From JAKVKY01 sp964293585 (GTDB taxonomy: Bacteria > Bacillota > Negativicutes > Acidaminococcales > Acidaminococcaceae), in assembly GCA_964293585.1 (NCBI GenBank), contig CAXYYS010000043.1:1-17462 (forward strand): a DNA stretch of 17,462 nucleotides, written 5' to 3'. This document shows positions 13,205 through 17,462 of this stretch, piece after piece. The notes under the pieces are model-generated. The model did no database searches. It saw nothing but the letters and a program-made list of their open reading frames with translations, and had not been told where the DNA came from. The first letter of the stretch is position 1, and every line of letters begins with the position of its first letter. A program made the position numbers and the translations under genes.

Positions 13205-13372
13205 TCAACAGATATATTCCAGCTCACTATTTTCGAACATACCCCAGCCGTATTTCTGGCCGAGATAAACTTCAAATTCGTCCCTGACACAAGATATAAC
13301 TTCACCGACAAGATTATAATACGGACTGTCATCATTAGTTACCTGCACCGTATCACCAATATTGACTTTCAT
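13205..13372 (-). CDS. KOW-like small protein B
   Basis: 55 residues from ATG at 13372, GAAGG 9 bases upstream. MKVNIGDTVQVTNDDSPYYN then LVGEVISCVRDEFEVYLGQK is the same KOW-like beta pattern as the 56-residue protein at 12830-13000, about one third identical, so the two are a diverged duplication. Its start codon overlaps the stop of the upstream 40-residue gene (ATGA). A structural or RNA-binding function is possible, not shown. Confidence 0.7.
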   Translation of the reverse strand: MKVNIGDTVQVTNDDSPYYNLVGEVISCVRDEFEVYLGQKYGWGMFENSELEYIC

Positions 13373-13491
13373 GGTTGTATACCTTCTTCCATACCTATAA
13401 CTAACAAGGAAATAATTAAATATATGATTATAAACAAACCTCTTTCACTTTCAGCCCTGCGTCTATTTTGTGCAGCAAGCTTTTCGAACAT
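13369..13491 (-). CDS. Forty-residue single-pass membrane peptide
   Basis: 40 residues from ATG at 13491, GGAGG 7 bases upstream. The N-terminal part is basic (MFEKLAAQNRRRAESERG), followed by one hydrophobic helix (LFIIIYLIISLLVIGM) and a short end EEGIQP. The stop overlaps the next start (ATGA), so translation is coupled. It is the first gene of the minus-strand operon downstream of structured block A. It could be a small membrane regulator or toxin-like peptide; no family recognised. Confidence 0.65.
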   Translation of the reverse strand: MFEKLAAQNRRRAESERGLFIIIYLIISLLVIGMEEGIQP

Positions 13492-13521
13492 CTTCAGTCC
13501 TCCTTTGCCAAATTTTTGGCA

Positions 13522-13540
13522 TTAAAGCCACAGGCTTTAA
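13522..13540. repeat. Hairpin in the leader of the small minus-strand operon
   Basis: TTAAAGCC-ACA-GGCTTTAA, a perfect 8-bp stem with 3-nt loop, lies 31 bases upstream of the first start codon on the minus strand. It may be an attenuator, an operator or an mRNA-stabilising stem. Confidence 0.55.
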
Positions 13541-13605
13541 GTTTAACAACGAACAGAACAGATTGAACGAATATTATGATTTACCACGACCTTTCAAATT
13601 ACATT

Positions 13606-14260
13606 ACTTTGCCCGTAAGCATATGCGCCCTGGGCAAAGTTAAAGGTGTGTGAGGAATCACATTCCTCACGAAAGGGTTTTCGTTCCGCCCTGCGAAAAT
13701 TTTTGAGGCTTTCCTCGGTCATCAAAATACGACGAGGGAAGAAAGCCGCAAGGGTGAGCGTAGCTCACCTGACCTGGCCCTTGCGGCTTGCGACCGAGGA
13801 AGTATGATGAACCGAGGGAAAGCAGCAAAAAGTATAAAATAACTGCGTAGCAGTACCGCTTTAAAGGCAGTTTGTCAGGAACGTTTCAAACTGCCGTAAA
13901 ACGAGAAAAATGTCAGGAACGTTTCATTTTTCGAGTGCAAAAATTTAGCCGCTGGTGTGGACATCCAACGGCTTACCTTATTTCCTGGGAAACTAAAATA
14001 TGTCAGCTTGCGTTTCATATTTTAGTAACAGATATATGATTTTATATATTTGTATGAATTTATATATAAAATCAAACCTACTTAAATGCCAGTTTGTCAG
14101 GAACGTTTCAAACTGGCAAATTTTGTGCCGGAGGAAAAGCCAGGTACGTTTCTTTTCCGACCGGCACAAAAAATATGCCGCTGTTTAGATCAGCGGCTAC
14201 CTTATAAAATTAAACCGCAGAAACCTACGAAAGGATGTTGGCTTCTGCGGCCACCTTATT
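13606..14260. repeat. Structured non-coding block A (long hairpin array)
   Basis: No gene is supported here. Nearly every stretch is paired: ACTTTGCCC...GGGCAAAGT (13606-13640), GTGAGGAAT-CAC-ATTCCTCAC (13650-13670), the 143-base core (13700-13842), ACTGC-GTA-GCAGT (13842-13854), then five loop-conserved hairpins at 13866-13895, 13902-13933, 13993-14025, 14088-14117 and 14125-14167. GC stems at 13947-13973, 14177-14197 and 14215-14250 are each followed by ACCTTAT, and a 13-bp AT stem lies at 14037-14074. Loops read YCAG...CGTTT while stems differ completely yet stay complementary. Either strand could be the active one. It lies 5' of the minus-strand operon at 13491. Confidence 0.85.
13700..13842. 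repeat. 143-bp direct repeat, copy A
   Basis: Matches copy B (15833-15974) with five substitutions and one single-base gap. Inside: an outer stem (13708-13724 with 13805-13823; 17 bp, two bulges), a 12-bp stem AAGCCGCAAGGG/CCCTTGCGGCTT (13743-13754 with 13778-13789), and a GTGAGC-GTA-GCTCAC hairpin (13754-13768). CCTCGGTC can alternatively pair with GACCGAGG at 13792-13799. Confidence 0.93.
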
Positions 14261-14270
14261 CAAGGCCGGC

Positions 14271-14298
14271 TTGACGGTGCCTTTGGTTATGTTATAAT
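14271..14298 (+). promoter_or_regulatory. Strong promoter of the antisense (antitoxin) RNA
   Basis: TTGACG (14271-14276), a 16-base spacer and TGTTATAAT (14290-14298), i.e. consensus TATAAT with extended TG. The expected start is near 14305. No plus-strand ribosome site and gene follow, so the product is most likely a non-coding RNA running against the toxin mRNA. Confidence 0.8.
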
Positions 14299-14304
14299 TA
14301 TATT

Positions 14305-14395
14305 AAAGGTAAGAGGTGTTTCGACACCCCTTCCGCTAATGAATTTTGAAATGGTCGCCATTCACTTCGTCGGTGGGGCGGCTATTTCATTTATG
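14305..14395 (+). ncRNA. Putative type I antitoxin RNA
   Basis: About 90 bases, inferred from the promoter and from a probable terminator stem (GTCGCC about 14354-14359 with GGCGGC about 14377-14382, an inner CAC...GGTG stem, then TATTTCATTT). It begins with the hairpin GGTGT-TTCG-ACACC (14315-14328). It is antisense to the 3' UTR and last codons of the toxin mRNA, the arrangement of TxpA/RatA-type loci. The exact ends are guesses. Confidence 0.6.
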
Positions 14396-14479
14396 GTATA
14401 TTGCCATTAAATGAAGTATTACCATTAAGATTAGTGAGATTATCATTAAGATTAATGATAGAAGTTCATAATCTGTCAT
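14387..14479 (-). CDS. Type I toxin, putative holin-like small hydrophobic peptide
   Basis: 30 residues from ATG at 14479: MTDYELLSLILM, then IISLILMVILHL and MAIYHK. The short polar start with (Y/F)E, one long hydrophobic helix and a basic end match the putative holin-like toxin family (TxpA/BsrG-like small toxins of Firmicutes). The RBS AAAGGGGGT is 8 bases upstream and wholly inside a 24-base palindrome (14487-14510), which would hide it. The mRNA 5' end (about 14526-14517) is complementary to its 3' end (14318-14309), as in fold-back-inhibited toxin mRNAs. SLILMII/SLILMVI is a tandem heptad duplication visible also in DNA. Expected action: membrane depolarisation when antitoxin is lost. 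Confidence 0.8.
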   Translation of the reverse strand: MTDYELLSLILMIISLILMVILHLMAIYHK

Positions 14480-14486
14480 GGTGATT

Positions 14487-14510
14487 ACCCCCTTTCCGCG
14501 GAAAAGGGGT
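14487..14510 (-). promoter_or_regulatory. SD-sequestering hairpin of the toxin mRNA
   Basis: ACCCC(C)TTTCCG pairs with CGGAAA(A)GGGGT: eleven pairs and one mismatch around a central CCGCGG. The toxin's Shine-Dalgarno (AAAGGGGGT on the minus strand, 14495-14487) forms one arm, so translation should need unfolding or processing. Confidence 0.75.
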
Positions 14511-14528
14511 CTACCGCACCTCTTACTT

Positions 14529-14555
14529 ATTATTACATCTTTTCAGATGTAACAA
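14529..14555 (-). promoter_or_regulatory. Candidate toxin promoter with internal palindrome
   Basis: On the minus strand TTGTTA (14555-14550) and TGTAATAAT (14537-14529, extended -10, 5 of 6 in the hexamer), spacer 15. TTACATCT-TTTC-AGATGTAA (14533-14552) is a perfect 8-bp inverted repeat over the spacer; it may be an operator or a terminator of the DUF3846-like gene, which ends at 14562. Confidence 0.5.
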
Positions 14556-14561
14556 CCTGGA

Positions 14562-14993
14562 TTAGACTGGCTTATAATGTCTTGCGATAAACATAGCAAG
14601 TAGGATATGTATTGCTCTGTTGTAATAGTTTTTACATTGTTCTGGAGTGAGGACGTTTTTAATGTAGGCTACATCTTTTGCGTTAAGAGGGTAAAAGTTA
14701 TCCTGTCCATTTTTGGCGATCGCTACCGGACCAACAAGTTCTTTGCCGTGGTGTGTACAACCATACAAATAGCTTGCTAAGAAGTTTGTCTTATATTCGT
14801 TGTTCCATAAGCCTACATCGTCAATGATAAGGGTATAGTTCTTTAATTGTGGTAATATATCCCTTTCTAAAATTTCGGCTTCGTCAATGATGTCGCAGTT
14901 TAAGGCTTTACACCATTTGTGGTAGTCCTCTTTTGGGTTCATTTTCTTAAATTCCAGTGTGCCTTTAGTTGTGATTACAAGTGTTCCTCGCAT
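14562..14993 (-). CDS. DUF3846-like protein
   Basis: 143 residues from ATG at 14993, AAAGGAG 7 bases upstream; upstream in-frame codons cross a hairpin and are rejected. The pattern LKNYTLIIDDVGLWNN...KTNFLASYLYG then GKELVGPVAIAKNGQDNFYPL resembles DUF3846, common in phages and conjugative elements: a DD.GL.N..K.N..A closure followed by a LxGPxxI.. strand. Function is unknown. The C-terminus is helical (YNRAIHILLAMFIARHYKPV). It follows radC on the same strand; a GC hairpin lies between. Confidence 0.7.
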   Translation of the reverse strand: MRGTLVITTKGTLEFKKMNPKEDYHKWCKALNCDIIDEAEILERDILPQLKNYTLIIDDVGLWNNEYKTNFLASYLYGCTHHGKELVGPVAIAKNGQDNFYPLNAKDVAYIKNVLTPEQCKNYYNRAIHILLAMFIARHYKPV

Positions 14994-15008
14994 TTTAAGC
15001 TCCTTTCG

Positions 15009-15028
15009 TGCCGCCCTTTCGGGCGGCA
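15009..15028 (+). terminator. Hairpin between radC and the DUF3846-like gene
   Basis: TGCCGCCC-TTTC-GGGCGGCA, 8-bp stem. The T-rich tail (TTTTTATTTTG) is on the plus strand, so it would terminate plus-strand (antisense) transcription; for the minus-strand operon it is an intercistronic stem without a U tract. Confidence 0.65.
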
Positions 15029-15041
15029 TTTTTATTTTGTT

Positions 15042-15749
15042 TTAGATTTCGTGATGTTCTTTGAAACTGTAATATCTTCCGTCACCGATTACAACATGGT
15101 CTAAGACAGGTATTCCTAAGAGTTCGCCGCTTTTTACTAAGGCTCTTGTGAGTTCCCTGTCCTCGTCACTTGGCCTGGGGTCGCCGCTGGGGTGGTTGTG
15201 TGCTACCAGTATTGCGGCCGCATGATGTGTCACGGCTGGGGCGAATACTTCTCTTGGGTGTACTACGGCGCAAGTTAAACTACCTTCAGATATTTGCATT
15301 TCGTCCATTACCTTGTTTTTGTTATCTAACAGTAGCAGGTAAAATTTTTCGTGGGTTTCGTTTCTCAGCTTTCCCATAAGGTATTGGGCGCCGTCCCTTG
15401 GGGAAGAAATATGCTCTTTTACAAGCGGTTCGGCATAAGCTATACGTTTTCCGATTTCTATTGCCGCTAAAATCACTGTTGCTTGTTTTGCCGTGATGTT
15501 ATATAACATCATTAATTCAGCTATGGAATGGCAACGTGCGACATTCTTTAACAGGTTTTGGTTTTCGGTCATTTTGACGGCTTCATTAACTTGGTGAGTA
15601 TCTTTTTTACCTTGCGTACCTAGTAAAAGACTTACCAGTTCTACATCTGATAAACTTGACATTTCCTTTTTCTCCGCTTTGGAGATAATGTCCGTATACA
15701 CTGTTTCGCATACCTTGCGTGTATCTTCGGAAATAGGCGTAAACTCCAT
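15042..15749 (-). CDS. radC: RadC-family JAMM/MPN+ domain protein
   Basis: 235 residues from ATG at 15749 (AAAGGTG upstream). The JAMM centre is complete: Glu155 (SEGSL), HNHPSGDPRPSDED with His184, His186 and Asp197. An N-terminal helical UPF0758-type region precedes it (LSDVELVSLLLGTQGK, then NITAKQATVILAAIEIGKRI). The family has a zinc metalloprotease-like fold; its cellular role remains unsettled despite the name, and copies are frequent on plasmids, ICEs and prophages. It lies directly downstream of structured block B, whose first hairpin starts about 32 bases from the start codon. Confidence 0.93.
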   Translation of the reverse strand: MEFTPISEDTRKVCETVYTDIISKAEKKEMSSLSDVELVSLLLGTQGKKDTHQVNEAVKMTENQNLLKNVARCHSIAELMMLYNITAKQATVILAAIEIGKRIAYAEPLVKEHISSPRDGAQYLMGKLRNETHEKFYLLLLDNKNKVMDEMQISEGSLTCAVVHPREVFAPAVTHHAAAILVAHNHPSGDPRPSDEDRELTRALVKSGELLGIPVLDHVVIGDGRYYSFKEHHEI

Positions 15750-15832
15750 TTTTGCACACCTTTCTTTTCTCTGTGGGTGGGTGAGGGGCACTTGCTCCTC
15801 ACGGTTTGTCCGTACTCCGCCCTCTGCGATTG

Positions 15833-15974
15833 TTTTTGAGGCTTTCCTCGGTCATCAAAATACGACGAGGGAAGAAGGCCGCAAGGGTGAGCGTAGCTCA
15901 CTTGACCTGGCCCTTGCGGTCAGCGACCGAGGAAGTATGATGAACCGAGGGAAAGCAGCAAAAATATAAAATAA
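15833..15974. repeat. 143-bp direct repeat, copy B
   Basis: Second copy of the 13700-13842 element, one base shorter. The substitutions (A/G, C/T, and CTT/TCA next to the GC stem) leave the main stems intact: outer 17-bp stem, CCGCAAGGG/CCCTTGCGG and GTGAGC-GTA-GCTCAC. Confidence 0.93.
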
Positions 15975-16050
15975 TGCTGCTATCATGCAGCTACCGCTTT
16001 CCTCTGCTCAAACCGCCAGCGTAGCGTTTCCGTTTGGGCAGACATAATTA

Positions 16051-16088
16051 AACCGCCAACGTGGATCGTGGCGGTTATCCTTTTTTTT
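16051..16088 (+). terminator. Rho-independent-type terminator at the end of block B
   Basis: AACCGCCA (16051-16058) and TGGCGGTT (16069-16076) form an 8-bp stem, followed by ATCC and eight T (16081-16088). This is the best T tract in either block and suggests that at least block B is transcribed on the plus strand as an RNA ending near 16088. Confidence 0.65.
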
Positions 16089-16188
16089 AGGAGGCAAAAG
16101 CTTGTCAGGAACGTTTCAAGGTTTTGCAACCTTTATATAAAATACATAGTTTCATTCGTTTGCATTGTTTTATATGTTTTATATAAAA

Positions 16189-16220
16189 GTATAACCTTAT
16201 ATAAATATATAAGGTTATAC
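16189..16220. repeat. 14-bp perfect palindrome in AT-rich region
   Basis: GTATAACCTTATAT-AAAT-ATATAAGGTTATAC. It contains the AACCTTAT word that also follows hairpins of blocks A and B, and lies amid copies of TTTTATATAAA (16131-16240). Together with the T-rich flank it fills the space between block B and the end of the XRE gene. It may be an operator or a terminator. Confidence 0.65.
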
Positions 16221-16240
16221 AAGTTATATTTTTAATTGTT

Positions 16241-16870
16241 TTATATAAAGGGTTGGGCAAGTTTTTTCTTTTTTATTGTTAAATTGTAAATTGGTTTTTT
16301 GGTGCTTAGCCGCAGAAGTATGTGCAAATTATTATATCTTTTTGTTATTTTATGTGATGTGTTTGTATTTAGAAATGATAATTCGTTTATCTGATTTTTC
16401 TTCTTTGATTGAGTCTTTATCCAGGGTAATAATGTTAAATGTATTAAAACGATGATATTAGCTCTAATGGCTAATTTATCATATACCTTAATACGAGTAA
16501 TAGGATTTGAATAATCTTTGTAAATGTTTAATTCAATATTTTTTAAATGATTACCGTTTTTTATTATATTAATTAAGTTAAACAAATAGTTTTCTGCGGT
16601 CATTATAGATTCAGATGAATAAGGATTGTTAACCTGTCCCCCTAACCAAGATAATGAAACTCCAAATATGTTTGAAATGGCTAGAGCAGTTGAAAATAAT
16701 GGTTGTTTGGATTTACCATTCTCAAGTAAATCTACACTTGTTTTTGAAAGTCCAATTAAGTTGCCAAATTCATTTAAAGAAAGGTCATAAGTAGTTCTCA
16801 AAAGTTTTAGGTTTGTGTTGAATGGTATAGGTGTATTATGGTTCTTAACATGTTTGTGGTCTACTTCCAT
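16241..16870 (-). CDS. XRE-family regulator with probable frameshift in its C-terminal part
   Basis: As it stands, 209 residues from ATG at 16870 (GGAGG 6 bases upstream). HTH_3 is clear: NLKLLRTTYDLSLNEFGNLI, recognition helix SKTSVDLLENGKSK, then FGVSLSWLGG. From about 16437 the current frame becomes a Lys/Asn/Leu-rich, unlikely sequence (LLPWIKTQSKKKNQINE). Adding one T in the run before AAC (CATTTAACATT) restores NIITLDKDSIKEEKSDKRII and ends at a stop at 16350, giving 173 residues of normal charged composition. A one-base loss in a homopolymer (or a sequencing error) is the simplest reading. The N-terminal DNA-binding domain is intact and may still work. Confidence 0.75.
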   Translation of the reverse strand: MEVDHKHVKNHNTPIPFNTNLKLLRTTYDLSLNEFGNLIGLSKTSVDLLENGKSKQPLFSTALAISNIFGVSLSWLGGQVNNPYSSESIMTAENYLFNLINIIKNGNHLKNIELNIYKDYSNPITRIKVYDKLAIRANIIVLIHLTLLPWIKTQSKKKNQINELSFLNTNTSHKITKRYNNLHILLRLSTKKPIYNLTIKKKKLAQPFI

Positions 16871-16888
16871 TTTAGTCCTCCTTATTTG

Positions 16889-17251
16889 TTAAATTTCTAT
16901 TCCCTGTTCTACTTTAAATTTGTCAAGCTTTTCTTGATCTGTTAGCCATTCGTCTGCATCAATCTGGAAGTTTGCTTCATGTTCGGGTCCAAGCAGTTTA
17001 TTTGCGACTTGTTCAAGCTTTTTTTCTATTTGCAAACTGTTCTTTTGATAGGAGTTTTGGATAGTTTTGTTCTTGTAATTAAATTTATTGTCCCTGGCTT
17101 TGTAAATTTTCACTTTTTCTTGTGTCTTATTACTTTGGTATTGCCCGGTGGCGTCTTGCTTCAACGTGTAAACAGGTACGGTGCCGCGGTTGATATCATC
17201 ACCAAGTTTAACCGCCTTAAGTTCCGTCTTTTCTTTTGGATCTGTTACACA
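16889..17251 (-). pseudogene. 5'-truncated gene, unknown function
   Basis: The frame is open from 17251 (after a TAA at 17252-17254) to the stop at 16889, but no ATG/GTG with a ribosome site exists; a TTG at 17164 has none. Sequence before that TTG looks coding (DPKEKTELKAVKLGDDINRG, then TVPVYTLKQDATGQ), so the start has probably been lost where the 41-bp repeats and their flank begin. The remaining protein is Lys/Gln-rich and helical, ending LTDQEKLDKFKVEQGIEI. No family recognised. It is followed at 18 bases by the XRE gene. Confidence 0.55.
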
Positions 17252-17326
17252 TTACAAATATAGAGAATCTACCTGATTTCGGTGCCGCAAGTTTCCGACG
17301 ATTTCTTTTTTCGAAAGAATGGTCCC

Positions 17327-17462
17327 AAACGGAATCCGAAAAGGGTCAATCTGGAGAAAAGTGCCCCAAACGGAATCCGAAAGGGGCCGATCCGAAGAAA
17401 AGTGCCCCAAACGGAATCCGAAAAGGGCCGATCTGGAGAAAAGTGCCTCAAACGGAATCCGA
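17327..17462. repeat. 41-bp tandem repeat, at least 3.3 copies, continues past the window
   Basis: AAACGGAATCCG recurs at 17327, 17368, 17409 and 17450, always 41 bases apart; the rest of the unit is AAAAGGG(C/T)CRATCTGGAG followed by AAAAGTGCCCC. CGGA-A-TCCG within it is a small palindrome. The period is not a multiple of three, so it is not coding. Candidates are iterons, a centromere-like array or a minisatellite. Confidence 0.88.

Larger units (their letters stand above)
15781..16127. repeat. Structured non-coding block B
   Basis: Homologue of block A in the same orientation. It has GTGAGG...CCTCAC (15781-15802, with inner GCA/TGC pairs), the core copy (15833-15974), GCTGC...GCAGC followed by TACCGCTTT (15976-16000), loop-conserved hairpins at 16005-16040 (loop CCAGCGTAGCGTTT) and 16094-16127 (loop TCAGGAACGTTT), and a GC stem at 16051-16076. 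The first hairpin differs from that of block A at several paired positions, keeping complementarity. The block fills the space 5' of radC; no gene is supported in it. Confidence 0.85.

Noticed and set aside
13866..14167. CsrB-like CsrA sponge RNA, because four loops contain CAGGAACG
   Set aside because: Two of the seven loops lose GGA altogether and one changes it to GGT, while the flanking YCAG and CGTTT are kept, so GGA is not the conserved part. Kept only as a remote possibility.
13492..14270. Protein-coding gene in block A
   Set aside because: Open frames here are short, lack ribosome sites and cross the hairpins; base pairing explains the sequence better.
14339..14410. Short plus-strand peptide MNFEMVAIHFVGGAAISFMV... 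as an alternative toxin
   Set aside because: No Shine-Dalgarno, and it overlaps the antisense RNA; the minus-strand peptide has the RBS, hairpin and family-like sequence.
14305..14530. Single 220-base structured RNA closed by GTAAGAGGTG/CACCTCTTAC (6S-like)
   Set aside because: The closing stem is better explained as 5'-3' pairing of the toxin mRNA, and the enclosed minus-strand gene has its own RBS; a 6S-type central bubble is not evident.
17269..17451. Minus-strand open frame across the 41-bp repeats
   Set aside because: The repeat period is not a multiple of three, so each copy is read in a different frame; no start signal.
1..17462. tRNA genes or tRNA-based attachment sites
   Set aside because: I saw no cloverleaf or T-loop consensus (GGTTCGAATCC-like) on either strand.

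Overview
The window looks like an integrated mobile element (prophage or integrative/conjugative element) of a low-to-mid GC Firmicute, probably Clostridia or Negativicutes. The grounds are strong AGGAGG-type ribosome sites on nearly every gene, frequent GTG/TTG starts, a large serine recombinase beside a divergent repressor pair, a Gram-positive phage replisome organizer, dense same-direction small genes, and a CRISPR repeat of the type I-C kind common in these classes. No structural, terminase or conjugation-machinery gene is visible, so phage versus ICE or plasmid cannot be settled here.

Left control region (1-2046). A minus-strand serine recombinase, cut by the window edge, is followed by a minus-strand XRE repressor. 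A divergent Cro-like XRE gene lies across a switch region with four phased operator-like sites. An excisionase-like HTH protein comes next, behind four 9-bp tandem repeats.

Plus-strand early operon (2056-11771). It holds a replisome organizer carrying two iteron clusters inside its coding sequence (probable origin), SSB, an ArdC-like protein whose metallopeptidase centre is lost, a DUF4406 protein, a two-repeat type I-C-like CRISPR mini-array without cas genes, a Lar-like zinc protein, a ParA ATPase, two ribbon-helix-helix proteins, a C5 cytosine methyltransferase, a third XRE protein and many small proteins of unknown function. ArdC-like, Lar-like and methyltransferase genes together suggest protection against host restriction; the mini-array could add interference against competing elements using host Cas proteins.

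Toxin-antitoxin module (11910-12783). A VbhA-type antitoxin and a complete Fic toxin follow an extended -10 promoter overlapped by a palindrome. A bidirectional terminator separates them from the right half.

Right, minus-strand half (12830-17251). Four very small genes (two are paralogous KOW-like proteins), a previously hidden type I toxin-antitoxin locus (30-residue hydrophobic toxin, SD-sequestering hairpin, opposed antisense promoter), a DUF3846-like gene, radC, an XRE gene with a probable frameshift and a 5'-truncated gene. Two non-coding blocks (about 13,606-14,260 and 15,781-16,127) share a 143-bp direct repeat and a family of seven hairpins whose stems differ in sequence but stay paired, while the loop stays YCAG...CGTTT. 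Both blocks sit immediately 5' of minus-strand genes. This is the strongest candidate for an undescribed system in the window: a structured RNA, or hairpin DNA acting as a single-stranded promoter or origin. The right edge runs into a 41-bp tandem repeat.
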